DNA of 64,000 nt from Shewanella sp. OMA3-2 (GCF_021513195.1 NZ_CP090974.1:4028737-4092736); one strand, 5' to 3'; shown: positions 46,456-55,817, numbered from the stretch's first letter. Translations and numbers: made by a program. The notes: generated by a model from the sequence alone, not told the origin.

Positions 46456-47265
46456 ATGAAAAAGAATTCAATGAACTTGATAGCCCCCTTGCTCTGTATA
46501 GGTTTAGTTTTGTCTATATTCAATAGCCAAACTGCTGCGGCGTTTGGCAGATTAGGCCATCAAATTATTGGCCAAATAGCCGAAGATAATCTATCTGAAA
46601 ACGCAGCTAAAAATGTACATAAATTCACTCAGGGTAAATCCTTGGCACAAATGTCCACTTGGGCTGATGAAATACGGTCAAAGCCTAAATGGCGATATAC
46701 TGCCCCTTGGCATTACATTTCTATTGCTGACCATGAAAATTGGAGCACTGTGAAGCGGATGCCAAACGGCGACATTCTAAGCAGTCTAGCGCATTTTGAA
46801 AAAGTATTGTCAGACCCGCACACAACACCGACAAAGAAATGGCAAGCACTCGCCTTTTACGTGCATTTTATCGGTGACATACATCAACCTTTGCATGTGG
46901 GTTATCGTCACGACCAGGGTGGTAATAGGGTTAAATTGACCTGGTTTGGTAAAGACAGCAATTTACATTCTGTATGGGACAGTAAACTGTTAGCCCACCA
47001 GCAACTTAATCTTGCTGAATATACTCGCTTATTGGCTAATATTACCCCAGAGCAAAAACGTGCTTGGACAGGTAAAAATTATTATCAATGGGCAGACGAA
47101 TCTAAAGTGTTACGCACAAATGCTTATCTATTAGCGATAAATCCTGCTGCGGAATTAGAGTTAGGGGCTGATTATGAAGCCACTAATTTGCCTCTTATTG
47201 AGCTGAGATTACAGCAAGCAGGTATTCGGTTAGCAGAACGGTTAAATTTGATATTCATTCAATAA
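46456..47265 (+). CDS. S1/P1-type nuclease, secreted
   Basis: A 269-residue zinc-dependent nuclease. A signal peptide (about residues 1-30, ending TAAA) precedes the all-helical domain. Zinc ligands are visible: His in RLGHQIIG, Asp in STWADEIR, His in APWHYIS, His and Asp in VHFIGDIHQPLHVG and His/Asp in LHSVWDSK. The family cuts single-stranded DNA and RNA and removes 3'-phosphates. The mature N-terminus appears to begin with Phe (FGRLGH) in place of the Trp that coordinates zinc in P1 nuclease. The ATG at 46456 is chosen by signal-peptide fit; no strong ribosome-binding site is seen. Confidence 0.9.
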   Translation: MKKNSMNLIAPLLCIGLVLSIFNSQTAAAFGRLGHQIIGQIAEDNLSENAAKNVHKFTQGKSLAQMSTWADEIRSKPKWRYTAPWHYISIADHENWSTVKRMPNGDILSSLAHFEKVLSDPHTTPTKKWQALAFYVHFIGDIHQPLHVGYRHDQGGNRVKLTWFGKDSNLHSVWDSKLLAHQQLNLAEYTRLLANITPEQKRAWTGKNYYQWADESKVLRTNAYLLAINPAAELELGADYEATNLPLIELRLQQAGIRLAERLNLIFIQ

Positions 47266-47289
47266 ACTTTAAACATAAAATATGGGAGT

Positions 47290-47502
47290 CTAGGTGAGGG
47301 GCTGTTGATCTTTGCTGGTTGAATTTTGTTCGAGTTAACAACGTTTTAATTGAGGCGAATGGATTGACGCCTAGTCATCTAAGCAACTCTTTATTCACAA
47401 AGATGCATTCAACAAAGAGTAAAACGTTTTTAGCCGAACCCTTCGGGCAGCGTTTGCTGGCCATTTTTACTGCGTTATCGACGCTTTATGTAGAATAACA
47501 TC
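47290..47502. mobile_element. MITE remnant, copy 2 (chimeric)
   Basis: From CTAG at 47290 the sequence matches the reverse complement of the element at 60380-60580: GTTGATCTTTGCTGG, then GAATTTTGTTCGAGTTAA, AGCCGAACCCTTCGGGCAGC and TTTTTACTGCG...TAGAATAAC. An insertion of about 80 bases in the left part shares roughly 39 bases with the copy at 62131-62211. The right terminal repeat is missing. Confidence 0.65.
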
Positions 47503-47630
47503 AGGAGCAACATCGCGTGCCACATTGTTACGACACACCATACAACCCGCTACAAAATCGACTTTACCGTCAGTATTAAACGCAACATAGCCACTAGTAA
47601 GAGCAGGAAAGAGAGGCCTTAGCGTAAACT
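47467..47630 (-). pseudogene. Coding-like gene fragment fused to MITE remnant
   Basis: An open minus-strand frame of about 50 codons includes LFPALTSGYVAFNTDG, KVDFVAGCMVCRNNVARDV and a stop supplied by the MITE sequence. It looks like the 3' part of a gene whose end was replaced. CMVCR resembles a c-type heme motif (CxxCH) with His changed to Arg. No start codon or ribosome-binding site is seen. The rest of 47630-47806 holds nothing I recognise. Confidence 0.35.
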
Positions 47631-47806
47631 AAGACAAAAGTAGGCTGATAACATCTATTTCAATGCGCTATCGGCCTAATGAGATATATTTGCGGTATTA
47701 CATCTTGTGCCATCAATACCGCTTATTAACTCAATAAATAGCCAATAAAAGCTAAGTTAACCTGCTCAACTTAGCTTAATATCAGCTTCATTTAACTTGT
47801 GTGAAC

Positions 47807-48979
47807 TTAAGAGCAGCAGCTTTGATCTTTCTGTTTTTTAGGCAGCTTATCCCATAATACTTTTGCCATTAAAATGGCCAGTACTATGCCAGATATCGCG
47901 ACTACACCTTGTGGTAATAACTCGTGTTCATGCCCAATTTGTGGCATAACTTCAAATCCAAAAGTGGCCACTAAATAGTTAACAACCATGCCAGAAACTA
48001 ATGCCACACCGATTACTCCACCAAGGTAGCCCAGTAATGCACGCTTACCTAACTCCTTACTCACGACACCTAATGTGGCAATATTGGTTGCAGGGCCTGC
48101 CATCATAAACACCAGAACCGCACCGGGTGATACACCAGCTAACAATAACCCTGCGGCTATCGGCGTTGAAGCCGTCGCACATATATACATAGGTACAGAC
48201 ACCAGTACCATCACTAGCATAGCTAATATACCATCGCCCCATTTTGCTAAAAAATCACCAGGAACATAAGTTTGCACTAAAGCAGCAAAAAATAACCCCA
48301 CTAATAACCATAGGGTGGTGTCGCGCACAAGATCAGTAGCAGCATAATGAAGCCCTGAACCAACACGACTCAATATAGATTGCTGCTTTAACTCTGTTGC
48401 CATGTCTTTTGTTGATGCGCAGCAGCTCTCTGCTGTCTCAACAACGTCTGCTTTAGCGCTAGCTTGCGTACTGCAACAACTTTTAGCTGGCTCAGTTGAC
48501 ACAGCTGATGCCACAGACTCAGCATGTACATCTTTTGCTTGAGTTGCTTGTGAAGACGATGAGCAACAGCTTGGCTTGTTAACGACTTCATCACGTCCCA
48601 CCAATAAACCCGCCACTACCGCACTGATTATTGCAGCTATCGGCCGCACTATTGCCATAAAAGGGCCCAATAGTACGTAAGATACAGTCACAGAATCGAC
48701 ACCGGTTTCAGGCGTTGAAACTAAAAATGATGTTGTGGCGGCTTTTGATGCACCAGAACGGCGCAAGCCAACAGCGGCAGGAATAACCCCACACGAACAT
48801 AAAGGTAATGGCGCCCCTAACAAAGCTGCTTTCAATACGGTTTTAAAACCATGCCCCCCTAACTGCTTTTGCATCCACTCCATTGGGACAAATACTTTTA
48901 ACAAACCAGCTAACACGAACCCCAACAGCAACCAGGGGGCCGACTCTAAGAATAACTGAATAAAATTATCAAATAACAT
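47807..48979 (-). CDS. Cu/Zn efflux permease of the SO_0444 type (ArsP/YraQ-like)
   Basis: A 390-residue inner-membrane permease of the DUF318/ArsP superfamily. Two bundles of membrane helices (about residues 5-130 and 200-375) flank a Cys-rich cytoplasmic loop with CCSSSSQ, KSCCST and SCCAST; the C-terminus also ends QSCCS. The motif LLGAPLPLCSCGVIPAAVGL is conserved in the family. The repeated Cys pairs suggest binding of Cu or Zn before export. A ZntR-like regulator gene lies 105 bases upstream on the same strand, supporting a metal-resistance role. Confidence 0.88.
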   Translation of the reverse strand: MLFDNFIQLFLESAPWLLLGFVLAGLLKVFVPMEWMQKQLGGHGFKTVLKAALLGAPLPLCSCGVIPAAVGLRRSGASKAATTSFLVSTPETGVDSVTVSYVLLGPFMAIVRPIAAIISAVVAGLLVGRDEVVNKPSCCSSSSQATQAKDVHAESVASAVSTEPAKSCCSTQASAKADVVETAESCCASTKDMATELKQQSILSRVGSGLHYAATDLVRDTTLWLLVGLFFAALVQTYVPGDFLAKWGDGILAMLVMVLVSVPMYICATASTPIAAGLLLAGVSPGAVLVFMMAGPATNIATLGVVSKELGKRALLGYLGGVIGVALVSGMVVNYLVATFGFEVMPQIGHEHELLPQGVVAISGIVLAILMAKVLWDKLPKKQKDQSCCS

Positions 48980-49084
48980 AGTGATTTCTCCAGCGGCAAT
49001 TGATTAAAGCCGCATATAGCAAGGTACAACTAAAAAACTTCGGTCAACTTATTTACAACAGCGATCAATCCTAACGAAGAAGGC

Positions 49085-49540
49085 TTAACCATGTTGATGC
49101 GCTTTATGTGCAGTTTCATTTCTGGCATTTAGTTGTTTATCTTCAGATTCTAACGCTTCTAAAATGCTGCAATGTTCCGCACTATCAGGGCCACCGCAGC
49201 AAGCATTTGATAAACTTTGTAATGAGTTAGCAAATTGCGTTAACTCTGCAATTTTAGCTTCAACCTGTTCAAGTTTATTATCTACCATGCCCTTAACATC
49301 CGCACAGGCCCAATTGGCTTTATCTAGCTCAATTGATAACAATTCAGTAATCTCATTTAAGGTAAAACCCACCGCTTTTGCGCGTAGAATAAACCGTAAT
49401 CTTGCGGCATCATCATTATTATATAAACGATAGCCAGACTCAGAACGGCTTGATGGTGCTAACAAGCCGTGTTTTTCATAAAAACGTAAGGTGTCGGCCT
49501 TAATATCACATTGACTTGCTAACTCGCCTATTCGATACAT
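49085..49540 (-). CDS. MerR-family metal-responsive regulator (ZntR-like)
   Basis: A 151-residue regulator. The MerR helix-turn-helix (MYRIGELASQCDIKADTLRFYEKHGLL) is followed by a dimerisation helix and metal-binding Cys residues: WACADVK (about 79), NACCGGPDSAEHCSILEAL (about 113-124) and a His-rich tail HKAHQHG. The CC...C pattern is that of ZntR, so Zn(II), Pb(II) or Cd(II) is the likely inducer. It lies upstream of the Cys-rich permease on the same strand and likely activates the promoter at 49583-49614, which precedes its own gene. Confidence 0.93.
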   Translation of the reverse strand: MYRIGELASQCDIKADTLRFYEKHGLLAPSSRSESGYRLYNNDDAARLRFILRAKAVGFTLNEITELLSIELDKANWACADVKGMVDNKLEQVEAKIAELTQFANSLQSLSNACCGGPDSAEHCSILEALESEDKQLNARNETAHKAHQHG

Positions 49541-49582
49541 AATCGTCCCGTTTTACCCTAAGCAAACTTTGCATATGGCCCA

Positions 49583-49614
49583 AGTATAAACCTTAGAGTT
49601 TAATCCAAGGTCAA
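49583..49614 (-). promoter_or_regulatory. MerR-type promoter with 20-base spacer
   Basis: On the minus strand TTGACC (-35) and TATACT (-10) are separated by 20 bases, the over-long spacing typical of MerR-regulated promoters. The spacer holds the imperfect dyad CCTTGGATTAAACTCTAAGG. It lies about 45-75 bases upstream of the regulator gene and would drive regulator and permease. Confidence 0.8.
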
Positions 49615-49789
49615 GGGTTTTCTGGTCATTTATTTTCCTGTGTGTTGTTCGGATTTCAATATTGTGAAATCACGCAGAAAAAACACTCAAACCTCGATGT
49701 TTACGGTAAAATACGCGCGCTCTAACAGCACTCATAATAATCACAATAAACAGCAGCACATTTTGTTCAAATAATAACCCCGAGGCACT

Positions 49790-49853
49790 TTGGCAAAACA
49801 GATTCACTTTTGAGTTGTAAAAATCATCAAACAACTCGAATCTGCTTTGCGAA
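49790..49853 (+). promoter_or_regulatory. Long hairpin in the purH leader
   Basis: TTGGCAAAACAGATTC pairs with GAATCTGCTTTGCGAA at 14 of 16 positions, and the inner GAGTTG pairs with CAACTC around an A/T-rich loop. The stem ends about 37 bases before the purH ATG. There is no T-run directly after it, so it is not a simple terminator. It could be an RNA leader or a protein-binding site. The region between the MerR-type promoter and purH holds nothing else that I recognise. Confidence 0.5.
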
Positions 49854-49889
49854 AGATCCTTGAAATTTAATAGTGGACCCTGTACCTAC

Positions 49890-51479
49890 ATGAATACTGT
49901 CAGACCAATTCGTCGCGCGCTACTAAGCGTTTCAGATAAAACTGGAATCCTTGAATTTGCACAAGCTTTGCATGCTCAAGGTGTTGAACTGTTATCTACC
50001 GGTGGCACCGCAAAATTGCTTGCCGATAACAATATCCCTGTCATGGAAGTTTCTGATTACACAGGTCATCCTGAAATTATGGATGGTCGTGTTAAAACAT
50101 TGCATCCTAAAGTGCATGGCGGCATTCTAGCTCGTCGCGGTATTGATGAAATCGTAATGGAACAAAACGGTATCAAGCCTATCGATTTAGTCGCTGTAAA
50201 CCTGTACCCATTTGCTGAAACAGTAGCAAAAGCAGGTTGTACTTTGGCTGATGCGGTGGAAAATATTGATATTGGCGGCCCAACTATGGTTCGCTCAACC
50301 GCTAAAAACCATAAAGACACCACAATCGTGGTCAATGCTAGCGATTACGACCGTGTTATTGCTGAAATGCAAGCCAACAACGGCAGCACCACGCTTGCAA
50401 CCCGTTTTGATTTAGCCATTGCCGCATTTGAACACACTGCCGCATACGATGGCATGATAGCCAACTACTTCGGCACTATGGTGCCAGCGCACAGCAAAGA
50501 TGAGTGCCATGAAGATTCAAGCTTCCCACGTACATTCAACACTCAGCTGATTAAAAAGCAAGATTTACGCTACGGCGAAAATAGCCATCAAAAAGCCGCA
50601 TTCTATGTTGATGCACACATTGATGAAGCATCAGTTGCCAGCGCAACTCAGCTTCAAGGCAAAGCCTTGTCTTACAACAACATCGCCGATACTGATTCAG
50701 CACTTGAGTGTGTGAAAGAATTTGCAGGCCCTGCTTGTGTCATCGTTAAGCATGCAAACCCTTGTGGTGTGGCGTTAGGCAGTACGATTTTAGAAGCTTA
50801 CGAACGTGCATTCAAAACAGATCCTACATCAGCATTTGGTGGCATCATCGCCTTTAACCAAGAGTTAGACGCAGATACTGCCAAAGCGATTGTAGACCGT
50901 CAGTTCGTTGAAGTGATTATCGCCCCTAAAGTCAGCCAAGCAGCACGTGATATTGTTGCCGCCAAAGCCAACGTACGTTTATTAGAATGTGGCGAGTGGA
51001 ATACTAAAACCACCACCCAAGACTTTAAACGCGTTAACGGTGGCTTGTTAGTGCAAGACCGCGACCAGGGCATGGTTAACGTTGAAGACGTTAAAGTGGT
51101 TTCAAAACGTCAACCTACGGCTGAGCAGCTAACTGACTTAATGTTCTGCTGGAAAGTGGCTAAGTTTGTTAAATCAAACGCCATTGTTTACGCCAAAGAT
51201 GGCATGACAATCGGCGTTGGCGCAGGTCAAATGAGCCGCGTTTACTCAGCTAAAGTCGCGGGTATTAAAGCCGCCGATGAAGGTTTAGTGGTTGAAGGTT
51301 CGGTCATGGCATCAGATGCCTTCTTCCCATTCCGTGACGGCATTGATGCAGCAGCTGCTGCTGGTATCAGTTGTATTATTCAGCCAGGTGGTTCAATTCG
51401 TGATGAAGAAATCATCGCCGCAGCTGATGAACATAACATCGCCATGGTATTTACTGGCATGCGTCACTTCCGCCATTAA
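49890..51479 (+). CDS. purH: Bifunctional AICAR formyltransferase/IMP cyclohydrolase PurH
   Basis: A 529-residue cytoplasmic enzyme for the last two steps of IMP synthesis. The N-terminal cyclohydrolase domain (about residues 1-200) starts [20 protein letters not shown]; the formyltransferase domain (about 200-529) has [11 protein letters not shown] and ends [10 protein letters not shown], both typical. Length matches E. coli PurH (529). The ATG at 49890 is chosen over an in-frame start ten codons upstream. purD follows 83 bases after the stop, beyond a terminator that may be partial. Confidence 0.97.
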   Translation: MNTVRPIRRALLSVSDKTGILEFAQALHAQGVELLSTGGTAKLLADNNIPVMEVSDYTGHPEIMDGRVKTLHPKVHGGILARRGIDEIVMEQNGIKPIDLVAVNLYPFAETVAKAGCTLADAVENIDIGGPTMVRSTAKNHKDTTIVVNASDYDRVIAEMQANNGSTTLATRFDLAIAAFEHTAAYDGMIANYFGTMVPAHSKDECHEDSSFPRTFNTQLIKKQDLRYGENSHQKAAFYVDAHIDEASVASATQLQGKALSYNNIADTDSALECVKEFAGPACVIVKHANPCGVALGSTILEAYERAFKTDPTSAFGGIIAFNQELDADTAKAIVDRQFVEVIIAPKVSQAARDIVAAKANVRLLECGEWNTKTTTQDFKRVNGGLLVQDRDQGMVNVEDVKVVSKRQPTAEQLTDLMFCWKVAKFVKSNAIVYAKDGMTIGVGAGQMSRVYSAKVAGIKAADEGLVVEGSVMASDAFFPFRDGIDAAAAAGISCIIQPGGSIRDEEIIAAADEHNIAMVFTGMRHFRH

Positions 51480-51493
51480 TAACCGTTAGAATA

Positions 51494-51521
51494 GAGCAGC
51501 CATCTTTGGCTGCTTTTTTTC
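51494..51521 (+). terminator. Terminator or attenuator between purH and purD
   Basis: Stem AGCAGCCA / TGGCTGCT followed by seven T. It sits in the purH-purD gap and could reduce purD expression. Confidence 0.8.
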
Positions 51522-51562
51522 GTTTAAGCACAGAATTTTTTTACTATTTGAGGAATGAATTA

Positions 51563-52864
51563 ATGAGAGTCCTTATTATTGGTGGCGGCGGACGCGAGCA
51601 CGCGTTAGCTTGGAAGGCTGCTCAATCAGCACACGTTGAAACTGTATTTGTTGCTCCAGGTAATGCGGGTACATCGTTAGAGCCTAAATTAGAAAACGTG
51701 CCAATTAAGGTTGAGGAAATCGGTGCATTAGTTGAGTTTGCTCAAACAAACAAGATTGAACTCACCATTGTCGGCCCAGAAGTGCCGCTATCATTAGGTG
51801 TGGTTGATGCGTTTAACCAAGCTGGTCTGCCAATATTTGGCCCGACCCAAGGCGCTGCACAACTTGAATCTTCTAAAGCTTTCACTAAAGACTTTTTAGC
51901 CCGTCATCACATTCCAACAGCTGATTATTCAAACTTCACTGCCATTGACCCAGCCAAAGCTTATGCAGCAGAGTTAACCGCTAAAACAGGTTTTCCAGTA
52001 GTGATTAAAGCCGACGGTTTAGCTGCTGGTAAAGGGGTAATTATTGCTGCCAACCAAGTTGAAGCGGATGCCGCTATTGACGATATGCTAGCAGGTAATA
52101 AGTTTGGCGATGCCGGTTCACGCGTGGTTATCGAAGAGTTTTTAAAAGGCGAAGAAGCCAGCTTTATCGTTATGGTCGATGGCAAAAACATCTTAGCCAT
52201 GGCCACCAGCCAAGACCATAAAGCCCGTGATAACGGCGATTACGGCCCGAACACCGGCGGCATGGGTGCATACTCACCGGCTCCAGTGGTTACCCAGGCG
52301 GTACACGACTGGACCATTGCTAACGTTATTCGTCCAACGGTTGATGGCATGGCCGCTGAAGGCAATGTTTACACAGGCTTTTTGTATGCTGGTTTGATGA
52401 TTTCACCCGATGGCAGTGCAAAGGTACTTGAGTACAACTGCCGCTTTGGTGACCCAGAAACACAACCCATTATGATGCGCCTGCAATCAGACATAGTAGA
52501 GCTATGTTTAGCCGCCACCCGTGGCGAGTTAAATACTGTTACGGCTGAGTTCGATTCACGCCCTGCGGTAGGTGTGGTGTTAGCCGCTGGTGGTTATCCA
52601 GATGCTTATCGTAAACATGATGTAATTGAGGGTTTATCACTTGGCGATAACAATGCCAAGGTGTTCCACGCGGGCACAGAAATGAAAGACGGTCATGTGG
52701 TCACCAATGGTGGCCGAGTATTATGTGCTACGGCATTAGGTAATACAGTGACTGAAGCACAAAAAGCCGCTTATGCATTAGTCGACACCCTCCATTGGGA
52801 TGACGTCTACTTCCGCACTGATATTGCTTATCGTGCAATCGCACGCGAGCAAGGTAAAGCATAA
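51563..52864 (+). CDS. purD: Phosphoribosylamine-glycine ligase PurD
   Basis: A 433-residue ATP-grasp ligase that joins phosphoribosylamine and glycine to glycinamide ribonucleotide. The N-terminus MRVLIIGGGGREHALAWKAA, the ATP-grasp segment VVIKADGLAAGKGVIIA and EYNCRFGDPETQP (about residues 280-295) are diagnostic. GAGGA precedes the ATG at 51563. An in-frame start 19 codons earlier lies within the terminator and is rejected. A terminator follows at 52887. Confidence 0.97.
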   Translation: MRVLIIGGGGREHALAWKAAQSAHVETVFVAPGNAGTSLEPKLENVPIKVEEIGALVEFAQTNKIELTIVGPEVPLSLGVVDAFNQAGLPIFGPTQGAAQLESSKAFTKDFLARHHIPTADYSNFTAIDPAKAYAAELTAKTGFPVVIKADGLAAGKGVIIAANQVEADAAIDDMLAGNKFGDAGSRVVIEEFLKGEEASFIVMVDGKNILAMATSQDHKARDNGDYGPNTGGMGAYSPAPVVTQAVHDWTIANVIRPTVDGMAAEGNVYTGFLYAGLMISPDGSAKVLEYNCRFGDPETQPIMMRLQSDIVELCLAATRGELNTVTAEFDSRPAVGVVLAAGGYPDAYRKHDVIEGLSLGDNNAKVFHAGTEMKDGHVVTNGGRVLCATALGNTVTEAQKAAYALVDTLHWDDVYFRTDIAYRAIAREQGKA

Positions 52865-52886
52865 TAAGTTAGTTTTTAAGCTGTAT

Positions 52887-52936
52887 AAAAAAATCCCTGT
52901 GATGTGGGTTAATTCCGGTATCACAGGGATTTTTTA
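52887..52936. terminator. Terminator after purD
   Basis: Stem AAAAATCCCTGTGA / TCACAGGGATTTTT with an 18-base loop and flanking A and T runs; it can serve both purD and the convergent lipoprotein gene. Confidence 0.85.
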
Positions 52937-52996
52937 TTCGGCGGAGGTAATCAGCAAATATAAGACCTGTTTAATCATGACAAACGGCTTATTTTA

Positions 52997-53819
52997 CTAT
53001 GGCCTATTAACTCTTCTCAGTAATGCGATACCCATTAGCAATACCCCATAAAAACCCATTGAACCGCCGCTGTAGTCTTCTCTATGTTCAATCGTAGCCA
53101 CTTTTTCTTCTTTGACCGGGTTTTGAATCGAGCTAATTCAGCATCCAGATTAGTGGTCATGTCGTCAACAGCTATGCCAAATCCTTGCAGGGATTTTTCA
53201 GCTAGAGTGTCGTCAATACCAATTGCAGTGGTTCTTTTTTCAAGCTTGCTTACCCCGGTGCTCTGAACAACATTTTTTTACTTTTAATGTCAAAAACAGC
53301 GGTATCCACAAATGTTTGCACCGAATTTTCGTTACCCGGAATAACGTACATGCCTACTATAGTCCAATATAAAAGAGAGGCATTATTTTCAATTGATTGA
53401 GTAACTTGGTCGTAAGACACCAGTGCCATCACTTCAACATCATATAACCTTGATATCTGCTCTAAAGTGTCAAACCCTTGGCCTTGTTGTAAATAGGTAC
53501 TAGGAATAACTTCAATGTGACCAATATAGTCATATTGCAAAAATGCCTGCTTCACTTTTTCAAGTAACTCAACTTGATCTTTGCTGTGAATACCGCCAGT
53601 ACCCCAACTTTTAGATGGCACAAACGCGATACCCACTTTTACCGGTAATTTTAGAATCGGGATTTCTGGCTGATGTTCAGCACGACTTTTTTCATCCGGA
53701 TACAAAAAATCCATCAGGCTGCTAGATTGCGTTTGCTTACCAGTATTTTGACTAATGAATGCACTACAGGCTGATAGAAAAACCATTGCTAGCACAAAAA
53801 GGCATATTTTAGACTTCAT
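52997..53819 (-). pseudogene. Rhombotarget lipoprotein with GlyGly-CTERM tail, split by two one-base deletions
   Basis: A lipoprotein signal with lipobox LSAC (Cys about 18) starts the protein, which then has PVKVGIAFVPSKSWG and VEVMALVSYDQVTQS. The frame stops after KKMLFRAPG. One extra G at the G4 run (plus-strand C4 at 53253-53256) gives VSKLEKRTTAIGID..., and a second extra G near 53116-53117 gives VKEEKVATIEHREDYSGGS. The end is then SGGSMGFYGVLLMGIALL plus RRVNRP: a Gly-Gly, a membrane helix and Arg residues, i.e. a GlyGly-CTERM signal for rhombosortase. Repaired length is 274 residues. AAGGA lies six bases before the ATG at 53819. Confidence 0.82.
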
Positions 53820-54332
53820 CGACATTCCTTTGCTCCCCTATGGGGCGACACGTTTTTAACATCAAAGCATAACGACATATCGCACCTAGGGAAACAAACA
53901 TTTATCTGCTTAGCTACACTATTTGAACAAAGGCAGAATTCTCGCTTCTAGAACTTCACAAGCTGATTAAACATTTAGCCCACGCCGCTTTTGAAGCGAC
54001 ATTAATCCAATCTAAGATTTTATCCCAATCTAAAAGCTTGTCCACAATGCATAGTTAAGCAATCAAAAAGCGACTATTGCGCATATTGAGTTAATCAAGC
54101 TAACCATTTAGTCATCTTGGATGTAGCAACACCTTCTGTGGCAAGGCTTTGAAACAAACCAAGACTCGACTTACCTATCATTTCTATGTAACGATAGCCA
54201 GCCGTTACAAATTAATAACAACCCAAATTAGGGACTATTACGTCTACTTTTATTGACTGTTGTGATAGCTACGATAACGACTAACGACATAATAATAACG
54301 ATACTAGAATAAAAATAATAACAAGGATCACC
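53820..54332. other. Intergenic region between lipoprotein gene and nhaC
   Basis: About 510 bases with divergent genes on each side. No open frame, repeat or terminator stands out. AAGGA lies upstream of the nhaC ATG. Promoters of both genes must be here but were not identified. Confidence 0.4.
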
Positions 54333-55817
54333 ATGTCTCAAACGACACCTTCACAACATAAGCAGCCTAGTTTGCTTGATGCGCTTATTCCGATCGTGGC
54401 ATTAATTTTGATGCTGGCCGCTGCGGTATATCTTTTTTCATCAGATAGTTCATCGGGTGCCAACCAAATAGCCTTGGTATTAGCGGCTTGTATTGCCATG
54501 GTGATTGGCTATAAAAATGGTTATAGCTGGAACCAAATGGAGCGCGGTATTGTAAAAAGTATCGGTGTGGCAACAGGAGCATTATTAATTCTGTTTAGTG
54601 TAGGTTCCCTTATCGGCACCTGGATTTTAGCCGGTACTGTCCCGACAATGATTTATTACGGTATGCAAATTCTTAATCCACAGTATTTCTACAGTGCCTG
54701 TTGTGTATTATGTGCAATCGTTGCCATTAGCATTGGCAGCTCGTGGACAGTGGCGGGGACATTAGGTATTGCACTTATTGGTATATCCTCAGCTATGGGG
54801 CTAGATGTAAATATCACCGCTGGCGCTATTATCAGTGGCGCCTATTTTGGCGATAAAATGTCGCCAATGTCTGACACCACCAACCTTGCTCCAGCCGTTG
54901 CCGGAACCGATATTTTTAGCCACATAAAACATATGACCTGGACCACGGTTCCTAGCATTGTTATTGCCTTAATAGGCTTTACTTTTTTAGGCTTAACCGC
55001 TGAAGCCACACCTGTTGAAAATCAATTAACTAATAGTTTAGCCTTACTAGAGCGCACCTTTAATCCTGGAGTTCACTTATTAATCCCACTTTTAGTGGTG
55101 TTGTACTTGGCTAATCGTAAAATGCCTGCCTTCCCAACCGTTATTTTAGGTACCCTTGCCGGCGCAATATGTGCGGCAATATTTCAATTTGATAATGTAA
55201 TAGCCTACGTACATGATGACGCCATACCACCGTTACTGGCATTAGTAAAAGGCATCTGGATTGCTATGTTTGATGGCTATGTGGCCAATACGGGTGATGC
55301 GGTATTAGATAACTTATTAAGCCGTGGCGGCATGAGCAGCATGGTAACCACCGTCTGGTTAATTCTGTGCGCCATGGCGTTTGGCGGCGTGATGGAGGTG
55401 ACTGGTCTACTGGGACGTATTTTACAAAGCATATTAACTTTAGTGACAGGTACTTCTAGCCTTATTATTACCACGCTAGGGGTATGTATTGGTGCCAATG
55501 TGATCACCGCCGATCAATATATTGCTATCGTATTACCGGGCAGAATGCTTAAAGTGGAATACACTAATCGAAAATTAGCCGCGGTGAATTTAAGCCGTGC
55601 CCTTGAAGATTCTGCAACTGTCACTAGCCCACTTGTTCCCTGGAATACCTGTGGTGCCTTTATGGCGAGTACCTTAGGCGTGACAACCGTGGCTTATTTA
55701 CCTTATGCATTCTTTAACTTAGTTTGCCCATTAATTAGCGCATCATATGCTTATTTCAATTTCAAAATTGAACCGCTAGATGAGCGTTTGGTCAGTGACG
55801 GTACCGTGGTAGGCTAA
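54333..55817 (+). CDS. nhaC: Na+/H+ antiporter NhaC family protein
   Basis: A 494-residue integral membrane antiporter with about eleven to twelve helices. Family motifs include ISIGSSWTVAGTLGIALIGIS, GAIISGAYFGDKMSPMSDTTNLAPA (the conserved DKMSPLSDTTN region) and the C-terminal LEDSATVTSPLVPWNTCGAFMA. NhaC members exchange Na+ or another cation or organic acid for H+; some transport malate/lactate, so the substrate is not certain. It converges with the FAD oxidoreductase gene 24 bases downstream. Confidence 0.92.
   Translation: MSQTTPSQHKQPSLLDALIPIVALILMLAAAVYLFSSDSSSGANQIALVLAACIAMVIGYKNGYSWNQMERGIVKSIGVATGALLILFSVGSLIGTWILAGTVPTMIYYGMQILNPQYFYSACCVLCAIVAISIGSSWTVAGTLGIALIGISSAMGLDVNITAGAIISGAYFGDKMSPMSDTTNLAPAVAGTDIFSHIKHMTWTTVPSIVIALIGFTFLGLTAEATPVENQLTNSLALLERTFNPGVHLLIPLLVVLYLANRKMPAFPTVILGTLAGAICAAIFQFDNVIAYVHDDAIPPLLALVKGIWIAMFDGYVANTGDAVLDNLLSRGGMSSMVTTVWLILCAMAFGGVMEVTGLLGRILQSILTLVTGTSSLIITTLGVCIGANVITADQYIAIVLPGRMLKVEYTNRKLAAVNLSRALEDSATVTSPLVPWNTCGAFMASTLGVTTVAYLPYAFFNLVCPLISASYAYFNFKIEPLDERLVSDGTVVG

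Noticed and set aside
49700..49760. PurR-type operator upstream of purH
   Set aside because: A sequence resembling part of a PurR box (CTCGATGTTTACGG) is too far from the consensus to call.
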